From an uncultured Bacteroidia bacterium (GTDB lineage Bacteria > Bacteroidota > Bacteroidia > Bacteroidales > UBA932): 64,000 nt of DNA. The DNA lies in the NCBI GenBank assembly GCA_902780175.1, contig CACZEU010000013.1:6118-70117 (forward strand). The letters run 5' to 3'. This document shows positions 9,478 through 18,418 of this stretch, in pieces; positions within the stretch are counted from its first letter, which is position 1; each line of letters begins with the position of its first letter. A program made the position numbers and the translations under genes. A model generated the notes under the pieces. That model saw only the letters and a list, made by a program, of their open reading frames with translations, was not told the origin of the DNA and made no database searches.

Positions 9478-11220
9478 ATGTTCCGTCGTCTCTCATTTAT
9501 TCTTCTTTGTCTCTTAGCCTTTTCCTGCTCCGATCCGCGTGTGAGTAGTCTGTTGCATGACGTTTCTGAGTTTATTGAAGACAGGCCGGACAGTGCTCTT
9601 TTGGTCTTGGAGTCTATACCTGGCAGAGCTCTAAACACTCAGGGATTGCAGGCACGTTATTCTTTGCTGTATGCCATGGCATTGGATAAGAATTACATCG
9701 ATACCACAGATGTCAGCATAATTCAACCTGCCGTCAGATATTATGAAAAGCATGGTTCTGCAGATGAGAGATTGCAGGCACATTACTATGAAGGGATAGC
9801 GTATTTCAATAAGGCAGAATATGACAACGCAATTGTTTCTTTTTCTTCTGCCGAAGAGTTTGTTTCCGAGGCAACGGACAAACGGTATGTTGGCTTGCTG
9901 TATTCAAGAATATCAGATTTGTATAACAGGACATTCAACAGTGCCGCCGAACTCAAATACATAGAACTGGCTGCGAAAGTGTTTGAATCCGGCAATCTGG
10001 ATAAATACAGATATACCACTCTTGAAAGGCAAGGACAGGCTCTTGCTAATCACAAACAATACGATGAGGCAGAAGAGGTCTTTTTACAATTGTTGAATAC
10101 ACCCTCCTTGCCGGATTATCTGAATAGACTGGTCAAGGAAGATTATGCAATCATTTTGTCATCCCGTCCTGACCGTGACAATCAAAAGGCATTGGGGTTA
10201 TTCAGAGATGTTCTCAAAGATTCAGGCACATTAAGGGACATGGTGTCTTGGGCTTCTTATGCTTATACTCTTTCTGCCTGTGGGTATAAAAAAGAGTCTG
10301 ATCAAGTATTCTCTCAACTGTATGCTATTGAAAGCAAGGATTATTCTGTAATTGATATTTGGAAATATGCCGCTTTAGAAAACGAAGGGGATTATCACGG
10401 GGCTTTTTCCCTCCTTAAGAAGTCGCTCGCATATCAAGATTCATTGGTGAATTACAGGCTTTCTCAAATAACGGCTAAAGCTCAAGTTGAGCACATGGCA
10501 TTGAGAAACAGTCAGTTACAAGCGGAAAAGCAGAATAACAGGTATAAGGAGCTGGTCATAATCATTGTTCTTACCCTAATTCTATTGTCAGTCATTTTTT
10601 TATATGTTACAAGGAACAGGAAATTAATGAAAGAGAGGCTGGAGCTGATAGATATCGCAGAAACGATGAGATTCCGCTTGAAGGAGTCGGAGGAGTATAG
10701 GGAATTGGAGAAGTTCTCTTACGATAGTGATGTTGCGTCCAGCCATTCGGAAATATCCTCTCTGCGTGAAGAGATGCGTGTGAACGAAAAAACGCTTTCT
10801 GCTTTGCGTTCCGAGTATGCCCGAATGTATAAATCGCAGTTTAAGTATCTGGGCGAACTATGCGAGTCTTATTTACTTGCGAACGGGAGGGATGATTCCC
10901 AGCGGATTGTCTACAATAAAGTGCAGGAAATGATACGGGATATCAGTGGAGACAAAGATGGTCAGAAACGATTCGAAAAGATGATTGATGCCAGCCTGGA
11001 TAAGATTATGACTCATTTTCGGGAAGATTATCCGGAACTTACAGAAAATGATTATCGTTTTGTCAGTTATTTGTTTGTGGGATTTGATGCAACCACTCTT
11101 TGCATTGTCTTAAAAATGGCTTCAGTGGCAGCAGTGTATATGAAAAAGTCAAGGATTAAAAAGATGATTCAGGACTCTCAATCGGCGTATAAAGATAGAT
11201 ACCTTGAGATGATCTCCTAA
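9478..11220 (+). CDS. Membrane-anchored TPR regulator with C-terminal helix-turn-helix-like region
   Basis: 580-residue protein of a type common in Bacteroidales. It has a lipoprotein-like signal (MFRRLSFILLCLLAFSC), about 300 residues of degenerate tetratricopeptide helices (ADERLQAHYYEGIAYFNKAE, YDEAEEVFLQLL), one transmembrane helix near 359-379 (LVIIIVLTLILLSVIFLYV) and a coiled-coil stretch. A C-terminal region follows (LTENDYRFVSYLFVGFDA, TTLCIVLKMASVAAVYMKKSR) that resembles a LuxR/HTH-like output domain. Such proteins are thought to sense an envelope signal and control nearby exported-protein genes. Its codon use and base content are much AT-richer than those of its upstream neighbours, starting abruptly 17 bp after the EamA stop. 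Confidence 0.75.
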   Translation: MFRRLSFILLCLLAFSCSDPRVSSLLHDVSEFIEDRPDSALLVLESIPGRALNTQGLQARYSLLYAMALDKNYIDTTDVSIIQPAVRYYEKHGSADERLQAHYYEGIAYFNKAEYDNAIVSFSSAEEFVSEATDKRYVGLLYSRISDLYNRTFNSAAELKYIELAAKVFESGNLDKYRYTTLERQGQALANHKQYDEAEEVFLQLLNTPSLPDYLNRLVKEDYAIILSSRPDRDNQKALGLFRDVLKDSGTLRDMVSWASYAYTLSACGYKKESDQVFSQLYAIESKDYSVIDIWKYAALENEGDYHGAFSLLKKSLAYQDSLVNYRLSQITAKAQVEHMALRNSQLQAEKQNNRYKELVIIIVLTLILLSVIFLYVTRNRKLMKERLELIDIAETMRFRLKESEEYRELEKFSYDSDVASSHSEISSLREEMRVNEKTLSALRSEYARMYKSQFKYLGELCESYLLANGRDDSQRIVYNKVQEMIRDISGDKDGQKRFEKMIDASLDKIMTHFREDYPELTENDYRFVSYLFVGFDATTLCIVLKMASVAAVYMKKSRIKKMIQDSQSAYKDRYLEMIS

Positions 11221-11340
11221 GTTATTGCTGATCAAGTGGTTATCGACTACGAATCGATATTTTGTGCGTTAAAGACTGATTGTCAATTAGTTATGATTTT
11301 TTAAAAATTTTTGTTAGATATTTTTCTTGGCGGATGTCTG

Positions 11341-11376
11341 GAATCGGCCCTCCTCGCAATTGGAGGGCCGATTCTG
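11341..11376. terminator. Strong hairpin, possible terminator after the TPR regulator
   Basis: A 13-bp perfect stem (GAATCGGCCCTCC / GGAGGGCCGATTC) with a short loop lies 120 bp after the regulator stop. There is no clear T-run after the right arm, so factor-independent termination is uncertain. It may instead be an RNA-stabilising or regulatory structure. The rest of 11221-11486 is AT-rich and holds no gene. Confidence 0.5.
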
Positions 11377-11411
11377 CATATATTGGTTGTTAGACTTTTT
11401 CTGGCTGAATA

Positions 11412-11444
11412 TTGGGATAATTCGATTTGTACGAGGTAACTTTG
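11412..11444 (+). promoter_or_regulatory. Candidate Bacteroidota promoter for the small secreted protein
   Basis: TAACTTTG at 11437-11444 matches the TAnnTTTG (-7) consensus. A TTG at 11412-11414 gives a spacer of 22 bp, slightly long. The start codon is 42 bp downstream of the box. Confidence 0.5.
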
Positions 11445-11486
11445 TATAAATTAAAACGTTATTCTTTTCACAATATTTTTTTTACC

Positions 11487-11870
11487 ATGAAAAAACAGCT
11501 TTTTGCAGTTTTCGCCTTAATTGCTGCAGCGTTCGCTTTCTCCTCCCCTAGGATTGATGCAAAACCGGATGGCGATTCCGTAATAATCATCACACCGGGC
11601 AATAACCTTGGAACTCCAGTTCCCAACAGGTCTTCCGTTCCAATTGGTGGTTCAGTATCAGAAGGTATAATCTATCTTTCCTTTTCTGATAATCTTGGTG
11701 TAATCGCCGTAGAACTCAGCGAGTCTGTGAACGGCCTAATCCTTCAGACCGTAGTAGATTCCTCATATCTCTCCGCCGCCATCCCCTTTGTCGGTGCTCC
11801 GGGCGAGTACTATATTACTTTTACATTGACTTCCGGCGCTGAATATATCGGCACGTTTGTCATATACTGA
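11487..11870 (+). CDS. Small secreted protein, DUF3244-like
   Basis: 127-residue exported protein. ATG 11487 is preferred because it opens directly into a Sec signal peptide (MKKQLFAVFALIAAAFAFSS); an in-frame start 20 codons upstream would bury it. The mature part is a single small beta-rich domain (IYLSFSDNLGVIAVEL, GEYYITFTLTSGAEYIGTF) like the DUF3244 proteins that Bacteroidales encode beside proteases. Function is unknown; an inhibitor or chaperone of the neighbouring protease is only a guess from position. It is AT-rich like its neighbours. Confidence 0.6.
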   Translation: MKKQLFAVFALIAAAFAFSSPRIDAKPDGDSVIIITPGNNLGTPVPNRSSVPIGGSVSEGIIYLSFSDNLGVIAVELSESVNGLILQTVVDSSYLSAAIPFVGAPGEYYITFTLTSGAEYIGTFVIY

Positions 11871-11933
11871 GTGTTTGCATGATTCTTTTCTACATCAAAT
11901 ATGTATTGTACCGTGTTATTCGTAAAAACAATT

Positions 11934-13172
11934 ATGAGAGAATTAAGATTGCCGTATATTGTCTTGGCTCTGCTTCTGTCTTGCACAAAGAGTATTTCTC
12001 CAGTTGTGGATTCCGAACCGGATAATCCTTTATATGGACCAGATGGGACAATTCTGCCTGGTGCCGATTATCAGGACGTTCATCTTCTTTCTGACACATC
12101 TTTCGTGATGTTATCCAACGGCCTTATACTTGAGAAAAGGGATGGCTTGTATTATTGGGATGATATGGTCTTTACTGAACAAGGTTTGGACTACTTGGTA
12201 GCAGATGGGACTCGATCTGCATACAGAGACCAGTGCCAGTTTTATTGGCCGTATGATATTGTCTATTATAAGTACAATGCCAACTACATTGACACTGTAT
12301 GTACCAGGGCTGCTATGGATACTATTTCAAGCAAGACAGCCATAATATTCAAGCCTCAGCAGTACAGTTATCAAGACTGTATTGAATTTGTTAAATCAAC
12401 AAGCGTGAACAATTCCCCTGTAGGGATGCAGTCAGGAAGTCAAACAATAAATATTATGGCTACTGGCAGTACCAACACAATTATCCATGAGATTATGCAT
12501 TCCCTTGGCTTTTTTCATGAGCACACAAGAAGTGACCGAGATGCATACATTGAAGTAAAGTGGAGCAATATACGACCGGAAAAACGGCATAATTTTCAAA
12601 AGTACTCGGTTTATTATTCTGGCATGGATTTCGGGATGCTGGATTTTGATTCTATTATGCTATATGGCTCTATGATATATAATCCGGCTTTTGTGTATGA
12701 TACTTCATTACCGGCAATGACGAAGATTGACGGCACCACATTCCTGGCAGGAACCGGATTGTCTGCAGGAGACATAGCCGGAGTGAGTTCTATATACGGC
12801 CCGCCCTTTCATAGATTGGAAAACCACTTGTTAAGGGTAATCGAGGACTCTACGCCCGGTTTTGCGGAAAGATACATCACTGAGAATGCTGATAGTATCA
12901 TTTTTTATGGTGATCGCTCCTGTACAGTGCGCCAGGCTCTGACTTATCCCAGGCGTATAAGGATTATAACAACAACCGATATAAATCAAGGAAGTGGCTT
13001 GGAGCATAATAGTTACGCCAGTACGATTACTATTCCGGCCGGAACAACGGCATACTGTTTGTGGCATGGGACAAATTCATACATTTATTATTGCTCAGAC
13101 CCGTCAATGGGTTATAATGTGACGCAGCATGAGATTGACAATGTTCAGGTGCCCTCTGCCTACTATTATTAA
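11934..13172 (+). CDS. Astacin-family (M12A) zinc metalloprotease lipoprotein
   Basis: 412-residue exported protease. The start at 11934 gives a lipoprotein signal (MRELRLPYIVLALLLSC). The zinc site is complete: HEIMHSLGFFHEHTR (His185, catalytic Glu186, His189, His195). The Met-turn is SIMLYGSM: the methionine and ligand tyrosine are kept, but the usual His of SIMHY is Leu. A prodomain-like segment lies between about 25 and 90, and a beta-rich C-terminal region after 300 is unassigned. Family members cut proteins or peptides outside the cell. It sits in an AT-rich block with a regulator and a small secreted protein, which suggests one regulated unit. Confidence 0.9.
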   Translation: MRELRLPYIVLALLLSCTKSISPVVDSEPDNPLYGPDGTILPGADYQDVHLLSDTSFVMLSNGLILEKRDGLYYWDDMVFTEQGLDYLVADGTRSAYRDQCQFYWPYDIVYYKYNANYIDTVCTRAAMDTISSKTAIIFKPQQYSYQDCIEFVKSTSVNNSPVGMQSGSQTINIMATGSTNTIIHEIMHSLGFFHEHTRSDRDAYIEVKWSNIRPEKRHNFQKYSVYYSGMDFGMLDFDSIMLYGSMIYNPAFVYDTSLPAMTKIDGTTFLAGTGLSAGDIAGVSSIYGPPFHRLENHLLRVIEDSTPGFAERYITENADSIIFYGDRSCTVRQALTYPRRIRIITTTDINQGSGLEHNSYASTITIPAGTTAYCLWHGTNSYIYYCSDPSMGYNVTQHEIDNVQVPSAYYY

Positions 13173-13182
13173 TGACATTATC

Positions 13183-13656
13183 ATGAACAGATTAGTTCTT
13201 ACTTTATGTGCCTTGTGTTGTTTTCTCGTAGTTGGGTGTGAGCCCAATGAGCCTATTATAAGTGACCCCCCCGAGGATTTCTGGGATTATCGAGGGAAGC
13301 AGAAAAAGCAAGCTGACAACAAGACTTTTATGATGGTTCTGTGTCTTGCTTACACAGATGCTAACTTCAGTAGTGTTCTTTATGGTGCGGGGCCTGAGAA
13401 CGAATCATTTACCTTTGATGGAGGATCAGAATTTTATATAATCACTTATAGACTGGAGGGGGATAAACTGTTTATATACAAAGCAGACGACAACTCCAGA
13501 ATCCTTATGGAAGGAGTATTCTCAGAAGAGGATAAGAAGCTTACGCTTTCCTGGTCTGGCAGTCTTGGGCCTTTATGGGACAGATATGCCGAAGATTATG
13601 GGTGGGAATCCTCCATAATCCTAACCACCCATTATCCTCCGAGAATAAATCGATAG
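13183..13656 (+). CDS. Unknown small lipoprotein
   Basis: 157-residue protein with a lipoprotein signal (MNRLVLTLCALCCFLVVGC, Cys19); ATG 13183 is chosen for that reason. The mature part looks beta-rich (ITYRLEGDKLFIYKADD, LMEGVFSEEDKKLTLSW), consistent with a small lipocalin-like barrel, but I do not recognise a family. It starts 10 bp after the astacin stop, probably in the same transcript, and shares the AT-rich composition. Confidence 0.6.
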   Translation: MNRLVLTLCALCCFLVVGCEPNEPIISDPPEDFWDYRGKQKKQADNKTFMMVLCLAYTDANFSSVLYGAGPENESFTFDGGSEFYIITYRLEGDKLFIYKADDNSRILMEGVFSEEDKKLTLSWSGSLGPLWDRYAEDYGWESSIILTTHYPPRINR

Positions 13657-13726
13657 ATGATTCTTCTATGTATTTGACTTTATCGTGAATGTCTGGGCCA
13701 GACTGGGCATTTTCCCGTTGTTTTGC

Positions 13727-13734
13727 TATCTTTG
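13727..13734 (+). promoter_or_regulatory. Candidate -7 box for SGNH hydrolase gene
   Basis: TATCTTTG matches the TAnnTTTG consensus 26 bp before the ATG at 13760. No convincing TTG lies at the expected distance upstream. Confidence 0.45.
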
Positions 13735-13759
13735 CGTGATAACAATAATCAACGGCACG

Positions 13760-14938
13760 ATGAAACGATTCTTTTTTGCAATTGCGGTACTGGCTGTCGC
13801 CGTATCCTGCAGCCCTAAGCTTTACAACACCAGGTCTTTTGATGACGCGCATTTTGCCGCTCTTCAGGAGGTGATCGACAACCCTTCCACTCCCAAGGAT
13901 GTGGCCTACAGCTATACCGAGGCCGCGGATCTGGGGCTGCTGGGCAAGGTCTCCAACCTTACTGCCAATCCCTATCATCGTTTCGACACCACCGCCTACA
14001 AGGGGATGACCAAGGGTGAACGCAACCAGGCCGTTTCTCCTGCAGGCATTTCCGTAGCCTTCTCCACAAACTCCAACTCGATCAGCATCAAGGCCGAGTG
14101 GGGAGACTACGTCTCTTCTCCCGCCAGGAATACCATGGCACTGTCATACAGGGGCTTCGACCTTTACATAAAGGGCAAGGACGGCAAGTGGCTCTGGGCC
14201 GGCACTACCGGCACCGCATCGGGCAAGCCGGAATTCGAGGGCGTTCTCGTAAAGAATCTTCCCGAGGGCGTGAAGGAATGCCTGCTGTACCTACCGATCT
14301 ATACGGAAGTCAAGTCCTGCAAGATCGGTGTGACCGTGGGCTCCTACATCAAGAAACTTGACGGCCAGTTCCGCCATAAGATTCTGTTCCACGGCTCCTC
14401 GTTCACCCACGGAATCAGCACCAGCCGCGCCGGAATGAGTTATCCGATGCAGTTCATGCGTGCCAACGGCTTCGAGGTGCTCGGCTTCGGCATGAGCGGC
14501 AACTGCAAGATGCAGCCGTACTTTGCCGACGTGGTAGCCGATACGGAAGCCGACGCGTATGTGTTCGACGCCTTCTCCAACCCCGGTTACAAGATGATCC
14601 GTGAGCGCCTGCAGCCGTTCATAGACAAGATAATCGCCGCGCATCCGGGCAAACCGCTCATTTTCCAGCAGACCATCTACCGCGAGAAACGCAATTTCGA
14701 CGCCGTGGAGAATGCCAAGGAGCAGGCCAAGCAGGATATGGCCTCCACACTCTTCAACGACCTCCTGAAGGACCCCAAATACAAGGACGTCTATTTCATC
14801 CAGACGAGTGCCGATGACAGTGGCCGCCATGAGTACTCCGTGGACGGAACGCACCCCGACGACCACGGTTACTATATGTGGTACAAGTCGATAGAGAAAC
14901 CCATCCTGAAGATTCTCGCCAAATACGGCATCAAATAG
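13760..14938 (+). CDS. SGNH/GDSL-family hydrolase lipoprotein
   Basis: 392-residue exported esterase-like protein with lipoprotein signal MKRFFFAIAVLAVAVSC. About the first 180 mature residues form an N-terminal beta (jelly-roll-like) domain (STNSNSISIKAEWGDY, NTMALSYRGFDLYIKG). The SGNH domain follows: block I LFHGSSFTHG (nucleophile Ser), block II GFGMSGN, and block V SVDGTHPDDHGY (Asp and His). This two-domain layout occurs in Bacteroidota proteins that deacetylate or de-esterify glycans, but the substrate is not visible. GC content returns to the high level here. It converges on uvrA with only 9 bp between stops. Confidence 0.88.
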   Translation: MKRFFFAIAVLAVAVSCSPKLYNTRSFDDAHFAALQEVIDNPSTPKDVAYSYTEAADLGLLGKVSNLTANPYHRFDTTAYKGMTKGERNQAVSPAGISVAFSTNSNSISIKAEWGDYVSSPARNTMALSYRGFDLYIKGKDGKWLWAGTTGTASGKPEFEGVLVKNLPEGVKECLLYLPIYTEVKSCKIGVTVGSYIKKLDGQFRHKILFHGSSFTHGISTSRAGMSYPMQFMRANGFEVLGFGMSGNCKMQPYFADVVADTEADAYVFDAFSNPGYKMIRERLQPFIDKIIAAHPGKPLIFQQTIYREKRNFDAVENAKEQAKQDMASTLFNDLLKDPKYKDVYFIQTSADDSGRHEYSVDGTHPDDHGYYMWYKSIEKPILKILAKYGIK

Positions 14939-14947
14939 CGGAGGACG

Positions 14948-17761
14948 TCAGTCCAGATTGAGATATGGTCCGGTGACCGACTGAGGGTTCCGGACCAGTT
15001 CTTCCGGCGTGCCCTGGGCTACGACGCGTCCGCCGCGGCGTCCGCCTTCGGGGCCCATGTCGATTATCCAGTCCACGCTCTTGAGGATATCGGGGTTGTG
15101 CTCGATGATGATGACGGTATTCCCCTGGTCCACAAGCTTCTGGAGTACGCCCAGAAGTGTTTTGATATCCTCGAAATGCAGCCCGGTGGTGGGCTCGTCA
15201 AGCATATATAGGGTGTTGCCGGTGGCCTTGCGGAACAGCTCCGCCGCCAGTTTCATGCGCTGGCTCTCGCCGCCCGACAGCGACACGCTCGACTGCCCCA
15301 GGTGGATGTACCCCAGGCCGACGTCCAGAAGGGCCTTGAGCTTGGGGGCAATCTTGGGATGTGACTTGAAGAATTCGTAGGCCTCTTCCACCGGCATTTC
15401 CAGTACGTCATTGATACTCTTGCCCTTGTAACGCACGGCAAGGGTGTCTTCCTTGTACCGTTTGCCTCCGCAGGCTTCGCATACGACGCTGACCGACGGC
15501 AGGAAATTCATCTCCACCAGCTTGATGCCGGCGCCCTTGCACTCCTCGCAGCGCCCTCCGGCCACGTTGAAGGAGAACCTTCCTGCCTTGAACCCGCGGA
15601 CCTTGGCGTCCGGGGTGTCCTCGAAGAGCTTGCGGATGTCGTCGAACACGCCGGTGAAGGTGGCGGGATTGGAACGCGGTGAACGGCCTATCGGACTCTG
15701 GTCGATTTCTATCACCTTGTCTATGAATTCGATGCCCTCGATGGACCCGTAGGGGAGGGGCTTCTGCTTGAGGTGGTAGAACTTGCCCTTGAGTATGGGC
15801 ATCAGGGTTTCGTTGACAAGGGAACTCTTGCCGCTGCCCGACACTCCGGCTACTCCGATGAAGCACCCGAGGGGGAAGCTTACGTCGATTCCCTTGAGGT
15901 TGTTGCCGCCTGCGCCGCGTATCGTGAGGAACTTGCCGTTACCGGGTCTGCGAACCGCCGGAACCTCGATCCTGCGGTGCCCCAGGAGGTATTCTGCAGT
16001 AATTGACTGACGGTCCGGCGAAGGCTCTGAGGGGTTTGGTTCCTGAGACTGTGGCCGCCCGTGGTCCAGTGAATGGGAGATTCCCCTCAGAGCCTTCGCC
16101 GGACCGTTGTAGCAGATTTCGCCGCCAAGCGCTCCGGCGCCCGGTCCGACGTCCACCAGCCAGTCGGCATTCTGCATCGTCTCCTCGTCGTGCTCGACGA
16201 CTATGACGGTGTTGCCCTCGTCGCGCAGTTTGCCCAGGGACGCGATGAGCTTGCGGTTGTCTCTCTGGTGCAGCCCGATGGACGGCTCGTCCAGGATGTA
16301 GATGACTCCCACCAGCTTGGAACCGATCTGCGTGGCCAGCCTGATGCGCTGGCTTTCGCCGCCGGACAGCGAGCCGGTGGCCCTGTCCAGCGACAGGTAT
16401 TCGAGCCCGACGTCCACCAGGAACTGCAGGCGGTCCGTAAGTTCGCGCAGCACGTCGCGCGCCACGGCCTTGCCGCGCCCGGACAGCTTGCCGTCCAGCG
16501 AACGCACCCATTCCAGCAGCTGCGAAATCTCCATTGCAGACACCTCGGTGATGGTTTTTCCGTCAATACGGAAGCAGGCGGTCTCCTCTTTGAGGCGCGT
16601 GCCGTGGCAGTGCGGGCAGACGATGCGTTCTTCCACGTCGTCCACCAGTCCCTCCCAGACGGCCATCTCGGCGGAAGCGCCGTCGCCTATGCGGTAGAGT
16701 TCCTCGGAGCCGTTGATGATGAGGTCGACATACTCCTGCGGGATATCTTCTACGGGTTCGTAAAGGGAAAAAACATGCTTGCGCGCCATTGCGCGGACAA
16801 TCTCGAACTTGCGGTTCTCCCGCTGCTTGCCGAGGGGTACTATGGCTCCTTCTGCAATGGAAAGCCTCGGGTTGGGGATGATGGATTCGAGACTGATGTC
16901 CGCCACCGTGCCAAGTCCTTTGCAATGAGGACAATAGCCCTCGGGGGAATTGAAGGAGAAGGTGTGCGGCTGCGGCTCCTGGAGCGACACGCCGGTCTGT
17001 GGATCCACCAGATGTTTGGAGAAATGCCGCAGCGAGCCGTCTTCTGCCGACAGCACCGCCACCGACCCCTTGCCGGCGCTCAGTGCGCTTGCCACCGACC
17101 GCCGTATGCGGGCCTCGTCGCCCTCGCCGGGCTTGAGTTTGTCCACCACCAGCTCGATGAAGTGTGCCTTGTAGCGGTCGACCGCCTCCATCCCGCCGAG
17201 TTCGCATATCTCTCCGTCGACGCGGATCTGCGAGTAACCCCTCTTGCGGCACTGTTCGAACAGTTCCCGGTAGTGTCCCTTGCGGCCACGGACCAGCGGC
17301 GCCAGCAGGATGCACCTCCGCCCAGCGAATTCCTTCATTATGAGGTCCACTATCTGAGAATCGGTATAACGTACCATCTCCACGCCGCTGACGGGGGAGT
17401 ACGCGGTGGACGCCTTGGCGTACAGGAGCCTCAGGAAGTCGTAAATTTCCGTAATGGTGCCGACGGTGGAACGGGGGTTGGCGCTGGTGGTCTTCTGTTC
17501 GATGGCGATGATGGGGCTGAGCCCGCTGATGCTCTCCACGTCGGGCTTTTCCAGTACACCCACGAAGTGGCGTGCGTAGGGCGAAAGCGTGCCGAGGTAA
17601 CGCCGCTGGCCTTCGGCGTAGATGGTGTCGAAGGCGAGCGAACTCTTTCCGCTGCCGCTCAATCCGGTGATAACCACGAATTTGCCCCGTGGGATGGTAA
17701 GGCTGACGTTCTTGAGGTTGTGCGCCCGTGCGCCGTGTATTTCTATGCTTTCGTCTGCCAT
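14948..17761 (-). CDS. uvrA: Excinuclease ABC subunit A with in-frame palindromic insertion
   Basis: 937-residue DNA-damage recognition ATPase of nucleotide excision repair. Both ABC modules are complete: Walker [15 protein letters not shown] (about 31-44) and [14 protein letters not shown]; signatures [14 protein letters not shown] and [14 protein letters not shown]. The CPHC-type and [14 protein letters not shown] zinc-finger cysteines are present, and the end carries the usual YLNLD-like tail. Residues about 553-582, between [10 protein letters not shown] and [12 protein letters not shown], come from P1 copy C and are not part of the normal protein. The site is a surface connection just before the second module. 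Last gene of a leftward operon, 4 bp after recO. Confidence 0.96.
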   Translation of the reverse strand: MADESIEIHGARAHNLKNVSLTIPRGKFVVITGLSGSGKSSLAFDTIYAEGQRRYLGTLSPYARHFVGVLEKPDVESISGLSPIIAIEQKTTSANPRSTVGTITEIYDFLRLLYAKASTAYSPVSGVEMVRYTDSQIVDLIMKEFAGRRCILLAPLVRGRKGHYRELFEQCRKRGYSQIRVDGEICELGGMEAVDRYKAHFIELVVDKLKPGEGDEARIRRSVASALSAGKGSVAVLSAEDGSLRHFSKHLVDPQTGVSLQEPQPHTFSFNSPEGYCPHCKGLGTVADISLESIIPNPRLSIAEGAIVPLGKQRENRKFEIVRAMARKHVFSLYEPVEDIPQEYVDLIINGSEELYRIGDGASAEMAVWEGLVDDVEERIVCPHCHGTRLKEETACFRIDGKTITEVSAMEISQLLEWVRSLDGKLSGRGKAVARDVLRELTDRLQFLVDVGLEYLSLDRATGSLSGGESQRIRLATQIGSKLVGVIYILDEPSIGLHQRDNRKLIASLGKLRDEGNTVIVVEHDEETMQNADWLVDVGPGAGALGGEICYNGPAKALRGISHSLDHGRPQSQEPNPSEPSPDRQSITAEYLLGHRRIEVPAVRRPGNGKFLTIRGAGGNNLKGIDVSFPLGCFIGVAGVSGSGKSSLVNETLMPILKGKFYHLKQKPLPYGSIEGIEFIDKVIEIDQSPIGRSPRSNPATFTGVFDDIRKLFEDTPDAKVRGFKAGRFSFNVAGGRCEECKGAGIKLVEMNFLPSVSVVCEACGGKRYKEDTLAVRYKGKSINDVLEMPVEEAYEFFKSHPKIAPKLKALLDVGLGYIHLGQSSVSLSGGESQRMKLAAELFRKATGNTLYMLDEPTTGLHFEDIKTLLGVLQKLVDQGNTVIIIEHNPDILKSVDWIIDMGPEGGRRGGRVVAQGTPEELVRNPQSVTGPYLNLD
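16011..16106. repeat. P1 palindromic element, copy C (inside uvrA)
   Basis: Perfect 24-bp inverted arms at 16011-16034 and 16083-16106 flank a shortened core. On the minus strand the core reads CTCCCATTCACTGGACCACG then GGCGGCCAC, the right half of the P1 core. The arm at 16083-16106 encodes native UvrA (NGPAKALRG). The opposite arm encodes PSEPSPDR, so it appears to be the inverted copy. The reading frame is kept. Confidence 0.85.
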
Positions 17762-17765
17762 TGCG

Positions 17766-18416
17766 TCATTGATATAATTCCCTCAGCACCTGCAGCGAAC
17801 GGACGTTCAGGCGGGTGTCGGTATGGTATCCGATATAATCCAGGAGCAGCGTTGCGACCGCGTTCCTCTGCGCCCCGTTCATCGGGATTAGCAGGGACGA
17901 TGCGGCGTCTGCCTCCAGCAGCCTGCTGAGCACGGACAACTGTTCTCCTGCGAACGGCGCCAGGTCCTCCAGGCTGGGGGAGAAGCCCAGGGCGCCTGCA
18001 AGCTCCAGCAGGAACCGGAGATGATAATTGGAAAAGTCGGCCTGCAGCGCATCCAGTGTGAGGATGCTCCTGCGGCACCATTCGAACAGGCCCTCCTCGC
18101 GGGAGCCGTCCCGCAGGGTGCGCAGCAGCACCTCGCTCATGAAGAGCGTCATGGTGTTCTTGCGGATGTCGCTCCTGATGCCTCCAAGGGGCTCCGCCGC
18201 ATAAGGGCTCCGGAGCCTCCACAGGTCCGATTTTGGGTTGTCAACCACTTCCGTTTCCAGGATGGAAAGCGGCTGGAACATGGCCGTCCCGCCCTTTTTG
18301 CCCACGGCCGTGATGAAGCTGCGCCGGCCCCACGCGGGAGTCAGCGTGCTCAGCACCAGCGACCCTTCGCCCACCTTGGTGGACGACAGCACTATGAGCG
18401 GAGAGGCGTAAACCAT
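17766..18416 (-). CDS. recO: DNA repair protein RecO
   Basis: 216-residue recombination mediator that helps load RecA at gaps with RecR. The N-terminal OB-fold pattern is visible ([31 protein letters not shown]), followed by the all-helical C-terminal domain ([20 protein letters not shown]). The zinc-binding cysteines of many RecO proteins are absent, as is usual in Bacteroidota. It is in a leftward operon: 2 bp after the kinase stop and 4 bp before uvrA, so two genome-maintenance genes are cotranscribed. Confidence 0.88.
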   Translation of the reverse strand: MVYASPLIVLSSTKVGEGSLVLSTLTPAWGRRSFITAVGKKGGTAMFQPLSILETEVVDNPKSDLWRLRSPYAAEPLGGIRSDIRKNTMTLFMSEVLLRTLRDGSREEGLFEWCRRSILTLDALQADFSNYHLRFLLELAGALGFSPSLEDLAPFAGEQLSVLSRLLEADAASSLLIPMNGAQRNAVATLLLDYIGYHTDTRLNVRSLQVLRELYQ

Positions 18417-18418
18417 TG

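Noticed and set aside
11427..11486. Longer N-terminus for the DUF3244-like protein
   Set aside because: It would place 20 residues before a textbook signal peptide and overlap the candidate -7 promoter box.
16073..17929. Long open frame opposite uvrA
   Set aside because: It is the mirror of a strongly conserved gene in GC-rich DNA. Its translation has no recognisable domain and its codon pattern is that of an antisense shadow.
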